From: Actinoplanes sp040639655
GTDB taxonomy: Bacteria > Actinomycetota > Actinomycetes > Mycobacteriales > Micromonosporaceae
Direction of reading: 5' to 3'
Length of the DNA stretch: 64,000 nucleotides
Assembly (NCBI RefSeq): GCF_040639655.1
Contig: NZ_JBFAAI010000015.1
Location: 62,001-126,000 of the forward strand
A program made the position numbers and the translations under genes. Positions 1-8,955 of the stretch are shown here, one piece after another (within the stretch, counting starts at the first letter, position 1; the number at the start of each line of letters is the position of its first letter). A model generated the notes under the pieces. It ran no database searches, was not told where the DNA came from, and saw nothing but the letters and a program-made list of their open reading frames with translations.

Positions 1-321
1 GCCTTCCTGCGCGACCTGGTCGACCATCTGGAAGCCCATCAGGGCCTGGCCCGTACGCTCGCCACCCTCATGGCCGCGCAGTCGGGCCCACTCGCCGAGG
101 GCGGTCGTGAGCTGAGCCAGGTCATCGCCGGCCTGCTCGCCGCGGGCGTCGAGGAGGGCAGCATCCGCGACGACGTGGGAGTCGGCGCCGTCATGATGGC
201 TCTGCAGGGCATCTGTACGGCCTGCGGCCGGCCGGGCTCGCGAGCCGACGCCGACGGTACCGTCACCCTGGTGCTCGACGGGCTCCGCTCCCCGGCGCCG
301 CCGCTCAGCGGTGGCGGTTGA
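1..321 (+). CDS. TetR-family transcriptional regulator, 3' end only
   Basis: The reading frame is open from the first base to a stop at 319-321, giving 106 residues of an alpha-helical ligand-binding domain. It includes the pattern of long helices ending in a short proline/glycine tail seen in TetR C-terminal domains. The DNA-binding N-terminus lies outside the window. The 3' end overlaps the convergent EAL gene by 17 bp. The family call is inferred from helix composition and length. The ligand and target genes cannot be read from this part. Confidence 0.6.
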   Translation, partial: AFLRDLVDHLEAHQGLARTLATLMAAQSGPLAEGGRELSQVIAGLLAAGVEEGSIRDDVGVGAVMMALQGICTACGRPGSRADADGTVTLVLDGLRSPAPPLSGGG

Positions 322-1483
322 GCAAGGCCCTCGCGACCACGGCGACGTGGGGCAGATGATCGACCGTGACCAGTCGCGCGGCGCCGCCCGGCCCGCGAAC
401 CCCCACCGCGAAGCCGCCGCCGGGAACGACCGCCACGGCCGCGAACTCGCCGGGCACCGGACGGTCGACGACGATCACCGAGCGGCCGGGGCCCGCCAGT
501 TCGGCCGGCGGCAGCGCGACGCCGGGCAGGCCGACGTCCGCGCTGGACATCACCACCACCGCGGTGTCGTGGGCGGCGACGACATCACGCAGGCGGCCCA
601 GCGCGGCGGCGATGTCGTCCGCGGTGGCCACCGACGGAGCCGCCACGGCCGCGGCGCAGTCGTAGGCGCTGCCGGTCGTCTCGTGGAAGCCGGGCCGGGG
701 CGGGCGCAGCATGCCGGCGGCCGTCATGTCGTACCGATGGGGCTGCTCGATGCCTCCGGGGCGGCCGAAGAACCAGCCCTGGCCCCAGCGTGCGCCGAGG
801 AGCCGCGCGGTCGCCAGGTCGTCGGCGGTTTCGATGCCCTCGGCGATGACCAGCGCGCCGGTACGTTCGGCTTCGGCACGCACGACCGCACAGACGGTGC
901 GGGTGTGCTCGCTGCCGGGGTCGCGCAGCAGGCTCATGTCGAGCTTGATGACCTCCGGCTCGATCAGCGGCAGGAACGCCAGTGACATCGGATCGACGCC
1001 GACGTCGTCGAGGGCCAGGCCGTTGCCCCAGTCCTGGGTTCGTCCGGCGATGCGCAGCATGCTGCCGGGCACTGCGGGCAGAGCGCGTTCGGTGAACTCG
1101 ACGACCTGGCGGAACGGCAGGCCGCCGGAGACGAGTTCGACGAGCCGCGGGGACAGCGGCTGGTCGAGGACCGCCGGTTCGGCGTTGGTGAACAGCAGCG
1201 GCGGCGGCTGCGGGGCCGCGATCGCCAGCTCGAGGGAACGTTCCGAGCAGAGCAGGTCCAGGTCGCCGAGGCAGCCGGCCTCCCGGGCGGCCGCGAAGAG
1301 GCGATCGGGGTATTCCAGGCCGGTGCCGGCCGGGCCGCGGGCGAGAGCCTCCAGGCCGACCACCCGGCGGGTGGCGAGATCGACGATGGGCTGGAACAGC
1401 GGCTGCACCAGCCGGCCGGACAGCACCTGGTCGATGGTGGCGCCGGCGGGAGCCACCATGGGGGCGTACACGGCTCGGTTCAT
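305..1483 (-). CDS. EAL-domain protein, putative c-di-GMP phosphodiesterase
   Basis: A 392-residue cytoplasmic protein with an EAL domain at about 15-245. The usual catalytic and metal-binding positions are present: E45 (in LEAL), N100, E129, D159-D160, K180, E215 and Q235, so c-di-GMP hydrolysis is plausible. The canonical DDFG reads DDVG. Residues about 250-392 form a second small domain that may be sensory (DICT-like, uncertain). There is no membrane span. ATG 1483 is chosen over an upstream in-frame start because AGGAG sits 5 nt before it. The gene overlaps the convergent TetR end by 17 bp. Confidence 0.8.
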   Translation of the reverse strand: MNRAVYAPMVAPAGATIDQVLSGRLVQPLFQPIVDLATRRVVGLEALARGPAGTGLEYPDRLFAAAREAGCLGDLDLLCSERSLELAIAAPQPPPLLFTNAEPAVLDQPLSPRLVELVSGGLPFRQVVEFTERALPAVPGSMLRIAGRTQDWGNGLALDDVGVDPMSLAFLPLIEPEVIKLDMSLLRDPGSEHTRTVCAVVRAEAERTGALVIAEGIETADDLATARLLGARWGQGWFFGRPGGIEQPHRYDMTAAGMLRPPRPGFHETTGSAYDCAAAVAAPSVATADDIAAALGRLRDVVAAHDTAVVVMSSADVGLPGVALPPAELAGPGRSVIVVDRPVPGEFAAVAVVPGGGFAVGVRGPGGAARLVTVDHLPHVAVVARALLNRHR

Positions 1484-1644
1484 CGTCGCTCCTGTGCCGG
1501 CGGGATCTGGGCGCTCCCCTATCGGCGGGCCGGTCCGGGGTTCAAGAGTTCCCGGGCCACTACCGGCCGCATGGCCCTCACCGACTCGCCCCGGATCGGC
1601 GACCACCACCGGCAGCCCGGCCGCCTCCGGGCGGGAAACCGGCT

Positions 1645-3201
1645 TTGAAGCAACAGCTTAAATTGGTGATCGTGGGCCCGAACACCTCGCCGGCTGGATC
1701 CCCGGCAGCGATCTCGCCATGGTCGCAGGTCGCGGCCCTGGTCGCACTGATGACCGTGGTCGTCGGCGCCCTGCTGACCGCCTTCGCCTGGCCCACCGCC
1801 CAGTCCGCGGTGCACGACGTGCCGATCGCCTTGGCCGGGCCGGCACCCGCGGTCGAGCAGGTCGTTACCGCGCCGGGGCAACGCCGGCCGGGCTCGTTCG
1901 GCATCATCCGGGTGACCGGTACCGCAGCGGCCGAGGCTGCCATGCTCGACCGCGAGGTGGACGAGGCGATCGACGTAAGCACCGGTAAGACGCATGTCCT
2001 CCCCGCCTCGGCGGCCAGCCTCGTCGTCGCGCAGACCCCGCGGCAGATCGCCACGGCGCCGGGGCAGGCCACCGGCAGCACGCCGGCGACGACGGTGCCC
2101 GTGCCTGACATCACCGCCAGGCCCACCGACGGCCCGCGCGGCGCCGGCCTGGCCGCCGCGGCGCTGCCATTGGTGGCCGGTATCGCCGCCACAAGCCTGC
2201 TGACGCTGCGCGTCCGCGATGTCAACGGCCGGAGGGCCGGGGCGCTGACCCAGGTGGCCGGGGCGCTGACCTTCGCCGGGACCGGCGGGTTTGCCATTGC
2301 CGCCATCATGGAGGTCTCGCTTCATTCGATCACCGGCGACTACCTCACCGACGCCGGAATCCTGGCACTTGCCCTTGCCGCCCTCGCCGTGACGTTTCTC
2401 GGCTTCCGCGCCCTGGAGAAGGCTGAAACCGTTCAGAAGAAGGATGAGGCAGGGGACGACGAGGCCCAGATCGTCCGGGCACTCGGGCAGCCGCCGGAGC
2501 CCGTCGCGATCCGGGTCGCGCTGAAGTGGCGACATCTCGACGAGCCATGGCGGGGATGGCTGCGGCGCTCGGGTGCCGGGGTGGACCTGTTCAACCGGTG
2601 GAACGAATCGAGCGAACACGTCGCGCTGCTCGGCGAGGACGCTTATCGGGAACAGTTGGTCCAGGTGCTCTCCCGGGTGGTTCCGCGTGACTGTGCAGCC
2701 TCCGGATTCGGCTGCACCCGGCGGATCGACCGGCGCTGCCGGGAGCCGGAGACCTGCTCGCAGGATCCTTCCGGGGATGCCGGCGAAGCCGTCCACCGGG
2801 AAGGCCCTCTGCCCGGTGGGTGTGACCACTATTACGGCTGGCGGGGCGATGAGGATCCACTGAGGGTTCGCTTCAGCGCCGGCAATCGGCATCGCGCGGT
2901 GGAGTGGGACGGACGGATCTGGATCGACGGAGTTCCCATTGCCGAGGACCACATCCTCGACGAGTACGGGGATTGGCTCGACGACCGGTTCTTCGTGACC
3001 TCCGCGCGGACATTCGACGAGGCTTCCACGACCCGGTCGGTGATCGTGCACGACGCCGACCGGGGATCGACGGTGATCGTAGTGCCCACGGTTCATGAGA
3101 AATGGACGAAGCCGACGGTGGTGCGGGACGGCGGCGTGCTACTGGTATACCCGGACCGGACGGGCGGTGCGCCGGCCCGAACTTTGCCGGTTCACCGGTA
3201 G
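1645..3201 (+). CDS. Chimeric membrane protein: truncated YhgE/ABC-2-like N-terminus joined to an unknown cytosolic part
   Basis: The 518-residue ORF starts at TTG 1645, with GTG 1666 or 1672 as alternatives. Residues 1-255 look like the front of an actinobacterial YhgE/Pip-type membrane protein: one span at about 28-49, a long extracytoplasmic loop, then spans at about 170-190, 203-221 and 237-256. Family members normally continue with more spans. Here the sequence switches at about residue 256-270 (nt 2410-2455) to a charged, Trp- and Cys-containing soluble segment that I do not recognise. Codon bias stays coding-like to the end. An IS481 fragment follows 49 bp downstream, so a deletion-fusion is plausible. 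Confidence 0.6.
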   Translation: MKQQLKLVIVGPNTSPAGSPAAISPWSQVAALVALMTVVVGALLTAFAWPTAQSAVHDVPIALAGPAPAVEQVVTAPGQRRPGSFGIIRVTGTAAAEAAMLDREVDEAIDVSTGKTHVLPASAASLVVAQTPRQIATAPGQATGSTPATTVPVPDITARPTDGPRGAGLAAAALPLVAGIAATSLLTLRVRDVNGRRAGALTQVAGALTFAGTGGFAIAAIMEVSLHSITGDYLTDAGILALALAALAVTFLGFRALEKAETVQKKDEAGDDEAQIVRALGQPPEPVAIRVALKWRHLDEPWRGWLRRSGAGVDLFNRWNESSEHVALLGEDAYREQLVQVLSRVVPRDCAASGFGCTRRIDRRCREPETCSQDPSGDAGEAVHREGPLPGGCDHYYGWRGDEDPLRVRFSAGNRHRAVEWDGRIWIDGVPIAEDHILDEYGDWLDDRFFVTSARTFDEASTTRSVIVHDADRGSTVIVVPTVHEKWTKPTVVRDGGVLLVYPDRTGGAPARTLPVHR

Positions 3202-3249
3202 TTTGCTGACTTCGCACCGGTGTGTCGAACGCTCCCACCGCACCTTCCC

Positions 3250-3336
3250 CGACGGCTGGGCCTCAACCGACCCCACACCGCCATCGGCAACCGGACACCC
3301 ATCACCAGGTTGAGCAACCTGGCTGGGCATCACAGC
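3250..3336 (+). pseudogene. IS481-type transposase C-terminal fragment
   Basis: About 29 codons read as the C-terminal tail of an IS481/IS3-like integrase-core transposase. They include the recognisable block NRPHTAIGNRTPITRLSNLAG, broadly RPHTALG-x-PPxxR in the family. Nothing upstream encodes the DDE core and no terminal inverted repeats were found nearby. It is a dead remnant. The family tail is well known, and the assignment rests on that short match. Confidence 0.6.
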
Positions 3337-3381
3337 CAGCCGGGTCGGACCGCGGGCCGCGGGTTGCGGCATCATCGTCGG

Positions 3382-3666
3382 ATGACGGCGCAACCTCTGG
3401 CGCTGCGCGACGCACTGGAACAATGCGCCGACGCGGCCGACAAAGTCGGTTTCACTTTGCTCGACGGCCGGGAGTTCCTCGGCTGGGTCGCCGATCTGGA
3501 CGGCGAACGAGCGTTGCTGATGTGGGCATCGAGCCCGATGCACGCCATGTCGACCAACGGCGCCGAGTGGAATCCGGACGACGAGTGGGTGCCGTTGAGC
3601 GCGATCGATGCCGGCACCGTCGCCCGCCGCGACAAGGCGTCCCGGCGATGGGTACCGCTCTGCTGA
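3382..3666 (+). CDS. Small hypothetical protein
   Basis: A 94-residue soluble acidic protein starting at ATG 3382, the first Met after the transposase remnant. It is rich in Asp, Glu and Trp, with no signal peptide or membrane span and one C-terminal Cys. The composition (short beta-rich blocks such as GREFLGWVADLDGE) suggests a small barrel-like fold, but I recognise no family. Codon usage is typical of the window. The 230 bp that follow (3667-3896) hold nothing I can support. Confidence 0.5.
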   Translation: MTAQPLALRDALEQCADAADKVGFTLLDGREFLGWVADLDGERALLMWASSPMHAMSTNGAEWNPDDEWVPLSAIDAGTVARRDKASRRWVPLC

Positions 3667-3896
3667 CGCCTCGCCGCTCATCGACGGCCCGTGGGCCCAC
3701 CAGCCCTCCGGTCTGTTCACGTGAACGCCGCGCCCCTGAGGCCGATCGTCGCCGTGCACGGTGACTAGCTCCCACCTGCCCCGGGCTTCCAGGCCGGACA
3801 GCACACGGATCGCGTTGTGGCGGTTCCCACGGCGGTTCGGCGGTGAAGACCGGCGCAGCCGGGAACGGGTCAGGGCGTCCACCCGTCCCAGAAAGC

Positions 3897-4715
3897 ATGA
3901 CGAGAAGATTCGAGCGCATCCTCATGATGACGGCTGTCGCTTCGGTGATCTTCATCCTGCCGATCGTGATATCCGTGTTGAGCCGGCCGACTGCGGGATG
4001 CGCGTGCAGCAGCTCACCCGACCTGACGCCGGCGGGCCAGACCGCCGCCCGGTTCGCGGGCCTGGTCCGCGCCGGTGACTCGGCCGGTGCCTGGGCTCTG
4101 CTGACCGATGATGCGCAGAAGCGTTACGGCAATCCGGCGCGGTTCGGGCCGGTGTTGGAGCGGCTTGCTGCCGCAGACCGGCAGGCGGCGGGCGAATGGC
4201 ACATCGTTTCCGATCACTATGCCGGTGGTGTCCCGCGCGACGTGGTGCTCGCCCGGTATACCGGCCCACAACACTTGTTCGCCGTCGTCGTGGTGCGGTT
4301 CTCGTGGAACCGGCCGGATGCGAACCGGGTCGACCCAGAGCCGCCCGGCCCGACCGTGCGAGTGACTGGTAACGGCACGGCCGGGCTTCAGGTCACCGGT
4401 GTCGACCCGCACGAACTTCCGCGGTTCCTGCTGGTGAACCCGGCGGGGGAAGCCCGGAAGCTGGTTTCCAGCCAGGCGCCAGAGGGCGGCCACCGGCTGA
4501 CGGTGCCGGATGGTGCCCGCTCAGGACATGCTCTGCTGGCTGTCGCGATGCCGTCCGTCTCCGGGTGGAGCGTCGCCGCAGTGCCGATCATGCCGGGCAC
4601 GGGTGGCAGAGACGCTGATGGCCGTCACCGTGCAGCGTTGCCCACGGGCGCGGCTGAGCCAGGGCGTACACCAGACGCAACGCCGGGAACAGCGGGAACC
4701 GAACGCGGGCGGTGA
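3897..4715 (+). CDS. Membrane-anchored secreted hypothetical protein
   Basis: 272 residues from ATG 3897. The N-terminal segment is a positively charged stretch plus one hydrophobic span (about 7-30), followed by a CACSSS motif that could be a lipobox variant. The rest is extracytoplasmic, with an NTF2-like pattern around 40-110 (TAARFAGLVRAGDSAGAWALL) typical of small secreted domains of unknown ligand. The last 35 residues are low-complexity Gly/Pro/Arg and may be poorly conserved. No neighbour suggests a role. Confidence 0.5.
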   Translation: MTRRFERILMMTAVASVIFILPIVISVLSRPTAGCACSSSPDLTPAGQTAARFAGLVRAGDSAGAWALLTDDAQKRYGNPARFGPVLERLAAADRQAAGEWHIVSDHYAGGVPRDVVLARYTGPQHLFAVVVVRFSWNRPDANRVDPEPPGPTVRVTGNGTAGLQVTGVDPHELPRFLLVNPAGEARKLVSSQAPEGGHRLTVPDGARSGHALLAVAMPSVSGWSVAAVPIMPGTGGRDADGRHRAALPTGAAEPGRTPDATPGTAGTERGR

Positions 4716-4877
4716 GCCAGGCGCGGGCGAACGACCGGGACCGTCCGGAATGACGCCGGTAGGTCCGCCCGGTCATCAGCACGTACTCACGGCAGGCGCC
4801 GAACCGGTTGGCGATCCGCCGCGCCGACGTACCGGCCCGCATCCCGGCCGCACGGGCTCCGGGACCTTCCTCGACGG

Positions 4878-5228
4878 TCAGTCGTCGCCGGCGAGGATCG
4901 CGCCGGTCACCGCGTCGACGTCGACCTTGCGTTCGTCACCGGCCAGCCGGAATTCCATCTCCCAGATCGGCCCGCCGGCCCGCTCGTCGAGTTCGGCCTC
5001 GAGCACCCGGGCGCCGGGGAACCGGCGTACGACGATGTCGGCCGCCTGCACGGCGTTGACCGGGCGCGGGCCGAAGCGTGCGTCGAGGTCCGGGTCGATC
5101 TCGATCTCGAACCCGGCGCGGGAACCGGTACGTTCCACCCGGTCGCCGGCCGTCGCCAGGGCGGTTCCCATGGCCAGGGGCACGACGACGCCGGCCGTCG
5201 TCACCGCGATCAACAAACTTCTGCGCAT
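4878..5228 (-). CDS. Secreted PepSY-domain protein
   Basis: 116 residues with an N-terminal signal peptide (about 1-27) and a PepSY-like domain at about 50-114, recognised from the VNAVQAADI start and the DAVTGAIL end. A strong AGGAGG lies upstream of ATG 5228. PepSY proteins are small periplasmic or secreted modules that often accompany two-component systems as inhibitors or sensors. This one lies 138 bp downstream of the OmpR-type regulator on the same strand, so it is probably part of that system's regulon. The function here is inferred from context. Confidence 0.75.
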   Translation of the reverse strand: MRRSLLIAVTTAGVVVPLAMGTALATAGDRVERTGSRAGFEIEIDPDLDARFGPRPVNAVQAADIVVRRFPGARVLEAELDERAGGPIWEMEFRLAGDERKVDVDAVTGAILAGDD

Positions 5229-5366
5229 GGCTTCCTCCTACGATTTCCGATGACGTCCGGCAGTACGTGCCAGGGGACGCCGGCGGCTCGGCACCGGCGG
5301 AACCCTGGCGGCGCCCTGGCAGATTCCTGGATCTCGGGTACGGCCCGCCCGGGGAGACCGGGACTT

Positions 5367-6032
5367 TCAGCCGGGCACGACCAGGCGGAAGCCGACGCCG
5401 CGCCGGTTCTCGATCCACCGCGGATCGCCGAGCTTGCGGCGCAGCGTGGCGACATGGAAGTCAAGCGTCTTGCCCGGTCCGAAGAAGTTCGGCTCCCACA
5501 CCGTCTCGAGGATCCGGCGCCGGTCCACGACCGCGCCCGGATCGGCCGCGAGCAGCACGAGCAGCTGGTACTCCTTCGGCGTCAAGGCCAGCGGCGTGCC
5601 GGAAAGGAAGGCCTCACGGGTCCGATCGTCGATCGTCAGCGGCCCCAGTGCCGTGGTCGGCGCCGGCTCACGCGGCGGGGCCGGACGCATACGGCGTCCG
5701 ACGGCCCGCATCCGGGCGACGAGTTCGCGGGTGCTGAACGGTTTGGGCAGGTAGTCGTCGGCGCCGATCTCGAGGCCCAGGACCCGGTCGGTCTCGTCGC
5801 CACGGGCGGTCAGCATGATGATCGGAACGTCACTGACCTGCCGCAGCCGCCGGCACACGTCGATGCCGTCGATGTCGGGCAGGCCGAGGTCGAGCAGGAC
5901 GAAGTCACCGGGCGGTGCGCTCAACGCCTCCGCGCCGGTGCCGACCCGGTCGGTACGGATGCCGTATCGGCTCAGCCCTTCGGCGAGCGGCTCGGCTATC
6001 GAATCGTCGTCCTCCACCAGCAGAACCCGCAC
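5367..6032 (-). CDS. OmpR-family response regulator
   Basis: 221 residues: receiver domain about 1-115 with the acidic pocket at D8-D10, phospho-acceptor D48 (LLDLGLPD) and a conserved KPF lysine near 98. A winged-helix DNA-binding domain follows (about 128-220) ending in GVGFRL. It is divergent from the histidine kinase at 6125, with 92 bp between the starts, and upstream of the PepSY gene. It is the output half of this two-component system. The signal is unknown; PepSY association suggests an envelope signal. Confidence 0.92.
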   Translation of the reverse strand: MRVLLVEDDDSIAEPLAEGLSRYGIRTDRVGTGAEALSAPPGDFVLLDLGLPDIDGIDVCRRLRQVSDVPIIMLTARGDETDRVLGLEIGADDYLPKPFSTRELVARMRAVGRRMRPAPPREPAPTTALGPLTIDDRTREAFLSGTPLALTPKEYQLLVLLAADPGAVVDRRRILETVWEPNFFGPGKTLDFHVATLRRKLGDPRWIENRRGVGFRLVVPG

Positions 6033-6124
6033 TGTGCCTCCCTGAGCAGCGGAAATTCCGGCGCCTACGGATACGGGCCGACGTGCCGCACGGTTGAACC
6101 GGTCCGGCGTGAACCCACGTACCG

Positions 6125-7510
6125 ATGCCTGTGATCCGCCGCCTGCTGCTGACCTACCTGTCGCTGGCCCTGGCTGTCCTGGCCGGGCTGGCGTTGCCGT
6201 TCGGCTACGTCTACCAGCGCGGCGAGCAGCAGCACGCGCTCGCCCAGCTGGAACACGACGCGGAGACCCTGGCCGCCTTCATCGACACCGCGCTGCGGAC
6301 CCGGCACGACGACGAGATCGGATCGCTGGTCCGGGACGCCGCCCGGCGGTGGTCGGCGCGTATCGACCTGGTTGACGCCGCCGGGCGCACCGTGGTCACC
6401 ACCCGCGACGACGGCACCGGCGCTCCCGATCTGACCGGGGTGCTGGTCAGTCACACCCCGGTGTTCAGCGGCATCGGCGGCGGGCGGATGTCGGTGGCCG
6501 TACCGGTTCATCCCGGACGACCGTCGCAGGGAGCGCTGCAGGTGAGCGTGTCCAGCAGTCCCGTGACGGCTCGCGTCCACCAGTTCCGGGGTGTGCTGGC
6601 CGGCGTCGGGGTGGTGGTGCTGCTGTGCGCGACGCTGATCGCGCTGGCGCTGGCCCGGTGGATCGGGCGTCCGGTCGGGGAGCTGGAGCGTGCCACTCGC
6701 CGGCTCGCCGAGGGCTCCACCATCCCGGCGTCCACCACCTCGGGTCCGCCCGAGCTTCGCCGGCTGGCCACCATCTTCAACACCACGGCGGTACGCCTGA
6801 ACGAGCTCATCGCCGCGCAGCGCTCGTTCGTCGGTCACGCCTCGCACCAGCTCAAGACGCCACTGACCGCCCTGAGGTTGCGGCTGGAGAATCTGGAACG
6901 GGACGTCGCCGCGGGCGGTGAGGCCAATCTGCGGGCGGCGCTGGCCGAGACGGACCGGCTGGCCACGCTGGTGGACACCCTGCTGGCGATGACGCGCGGC
7001 GAACACGGGACGACGCCTGCCGAACGCGTGCCGATCGGTACGACAGTGGCGGCGCGGGCCGCCGCCTGGACTCCGGTGGCCGAGGAGCGCGGGGTCACGC
7101 TGTCGGTGCGGGCAGCGGGCGAGGTGACAGCGCACGTGGTTCCCGGCGGGCTGGAACAGATCCTCGACAACCTGATCGCCAACGCGCTCGACGCCGCTTC
7201 CCCCGGCAGTGGCGTCGTGGTGACCTGGGACAGCGACGGCACGACGGCCGAACTGCATGTCATCGACGCCGGGCCGGGGCTCAGCGACGAGCAGCGCAAG
7301 CAGGCGTTGCAGCCGTTCTGGCGGGCTCCCGGCGCCCGCAGGGGCGGCACCGGTCTGGGCCTGGCGCTGGCCGGCAAACTCGCCGAGGCCAGCGGCGGCC
7401 GGGTCCGTCTCGACGCGGCCGAGCCGACCGGGATCGACGCCGTGGTGGCTCTGCCCGCGGCGGCACCGGATCAGTCCGTGGTGAGGGTGAAGGAGGTCTC
7501 CTCGACGTAG
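6125..7510 (+). CDS. Membrane sensor histidine kinase
   Basis: 461 residues: span at about 8-29, an extracytoplasmic sensor region about 30-155, second span about 158-178, HAMP about 179-232, phospho-acceptor H241 in the HQLKTPL motif, and a HATPase domain with N-box (NLIANALDA) and glycine boxes (DAGPGL, GTGLGLAL). It pairs with the divergent regulator at 5367-6032. Its 3' end overlaps the convergent sigma-factor gene by 40 bp, with no room for a terminator between them. Confidence 0.9.
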   Translation: MPVIRRLLLTYLSLALAVLAGLALPFGYVYQRGEQQHALAQLEHDAETLAAFIDTALRTRHDDEIGSLVRDAARRWSARIDLVDAAGRTVVTTRDDGTGAPDLTGVLVSHTPVFSGIGGGRMSVAVPVHPGRPSQGALQVSVSSSPVTARVHQFRGVLAGVGVVVLLCATLIALALARWIGRPVGELERATRRLAEGSTIPASTTSGPPELRRLATIFNTTAVRLNELIAAQRSFVGHASHQLKTPLTALRLRLENLERDVAAGGEANLRAALAETDRLATLVDTLLAMTRGEHGTTPAERVPIGTTVAARAAAWTPVAEERGVTLSVRAAGEVTAHVVPGGLEQILDNLIANALDAASPGSGVVVTWDSDGTTAELHVIDAGPGLSDEQRKQALQPFWRAPGARRGGTGLGLALAGKLAEASGGRVRLDAAEPTGIDAVVALPAAAPDQSVVRVKEVSST

Positions 7511-8955
7511 CCGGCACCGGTCTGGGCCGGTACGAGCGCGAAGTGGTCGTTCTGCACCCGGACGAACCGGTCCGAGTAGTTGGACGAGGTGAGGCGGACC
7601 GTGCCGGGTTCCGCGCCGCGCTGGGCGCAGAAGGTGGCGTCCTGCCGGAACAGCTGCCGGTCCTCCGCCCGGCTGACCACGATCCGGAACGACGAATGCC
7701 GGACGTAGCGGCCGTCCGCGGTGCGCAGTGAGACGCAGGCCGGGTCCGCCATTCCCGGCTGCAGGATGAACCGGGTTCCCGCGCCGCCGGTCGTGGTCAC
7801 CAGGTCCTCGCCGTTGAGAGTGACGACGGTGCCGGGCCGTCCGGCGGGGCGGATGACGACACGGCCGGCCGGAAGCAGGGTGGGCGCGGCAGCCGACGGC
7901 GGCGGTGCGGAGGGAGGGGAACTGGGGGTCTGGCGTACCACCGGCGCCGTGGACGATCGATCCGGTGAGCCGCTGGGCAGGGTCAGATACACCCCACCGG
8001 AGACGGTGGCACCGACCGCCACGACCGCTGCCACCTTGACGCCGGCGAGGTGGGTCAGCCATCCGCCCGCACCGGCTCCGGCCGTGTTGGCGGCTCCGGC
8101 GGCCGTCGCGGGATCGCCGATCGGTACCAGTGCCAGCGAACCACCGCCGAGGAGGAGGCGTTCGACGGGGATGAGGCCGGACCTGGTGCTCCCGCAGCGG
8201 GGACAGTCGCGTACGTGCCGGGCGAAGCGTTTACGCCATCGCGGGCCCGGGACGCCGTCCCAGCCGGCGGTCAGGGCCTCCAGCTCCGGGCACGGCGGCT
8301 CGGCCTCGAGCGCGGCCACCAGGTGACGGCTCAGCTCCAGCTGGTGGCGCATGCGCTGGAGCCGGACCCGGGCGTGTGCCGCGCCGATCCCGAGCGCGGC
8401 GACGACCTCGGGCCGGCCCAGGTCGCCCATCAACTCCTGCCACCACAGCGCCGCCAGTTCCTGGTCGTCGCGGTCGAGCCAGCGGGCGGCGTGTGCCACC
8501 TGCCGCCGCTGCGCGGACATGCCCAGCCGCAGCAGGGTGACCTCGGCGAACTCGGCGTCCGGGTCCGGGAGGTCGGCGGCGTCGTCAAGTGCCGCCGTCC
8601 GCTCCCGGTCCTGCTGCCAGGCCCGGAGGCGGCTGCTGGTCTGCCGCATGGCGATGGCGACCAGCCAGGACCGGAAGCTGGCGGGCGCACGCAGGGACGG
8701 CAGGTCCCGGTGCGCCCGCAGCACGGTCTCCTGGACGACGTCGTCGACGTCGGCGTGACCGCCGAGGGCCCGGCCCACGATGCGGTACAGCATGGGCAGG
8801 TGGGCGGCGAGCAGTTGCTGCTCGGCGTGACGGTCGCCGTTGCGGGCCGCGACCACCAGATCGGTGAGTTCGGTCCGGATTTCTGTTACGGCGTCACGCC
8901 GGTCAGCGTCTCCCAGACGGGCGTGGCTTCCGGCCCCGCCGCCACCTACCTTCAC
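7471..8955 (-). CDS. ECF-type sigma factor fused to ZAS zinc finger, membrane span and AbfB sugar-binding domain
   Basis: 494 residues from GTG 8955, preceded by GGGGAG. Residues about 30-115 match sigma-70 region 2 (DVDDVVQETVLRAHRDL) and about 150-215 match region 4. H247, C251 and C254 then form the HxxxCxxC zinc motif of anti-sigma (zf-HC2) domains. A single span lies at about 302-325, followed by a Pro/Ser linker and an AbfB (CBM42-type) beta-trefoil at about 365-494. The C-terminus should therefore be outside the cell and the sigma domains inside. It lies downstream of the GH27/GH43 genes on the same strand, suggesting a sugar-responsive regulator of that locus (inference). Confidence 0.85.
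   Translation of the reverse strand: MKVGGGGAGSHARLGDADRRDAVTEIRTELTDLVVAARNGDRHAEQQLLAAHLPMLYRIVGRALGGHADVDDVVQETVLRAHRDLPSLRAPASFRSWLVAIAMRQTSSRLRAWQQDRERTAALDDAADLPDPDAEFAEVTLLRLGMSAQRRQVAHAARWLDRDDQELAALWWQELMGDLGRPEVVAALGIGAAHARVRLQRMRHQLELSRHLVAALEAEPPCPELEALTAGWDGVPGPRWRKRFARHVRDCPRCGSTRSGLIPVERLLLGGGSLALVPIGDPATAAGAANTAGAGAGGWLTHLAGVKVAAVVAVGATVSGGVYLTLPSGSPDRSSTAPVVRQTPSSPPSAPPPSAAAPTLLPAGRVVIRPAGRPGTVVTLNGEDLVTTTGGAGTRFILQPGMADPACVSLRTADGRYVRHSSFRIVVSRAEDRQLFRQDATFCAQRGAEPGTVRLTSSNYSDRFVRVQNDHFALVPAQTGAGYVEETSFTLTTD

Noticed and set aside
1519..3096. Long minus-strand ORF (525 codons) opposite the chimeric membrane protein
   Set aside because: Arg/Gly/Pro-rich translation without any domain; typical antisense shadow of a GC-rich gene. 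The plus frame has membrane spans and a family match.
4588..4842. Minus-strand ORF with a protein-like composition (aromatic and Arg-rich)
   Set aside because: It overlaps the end of the secreted protein gene, has no SD or family match, and cannot be told from a shadow; kept only as a remark.
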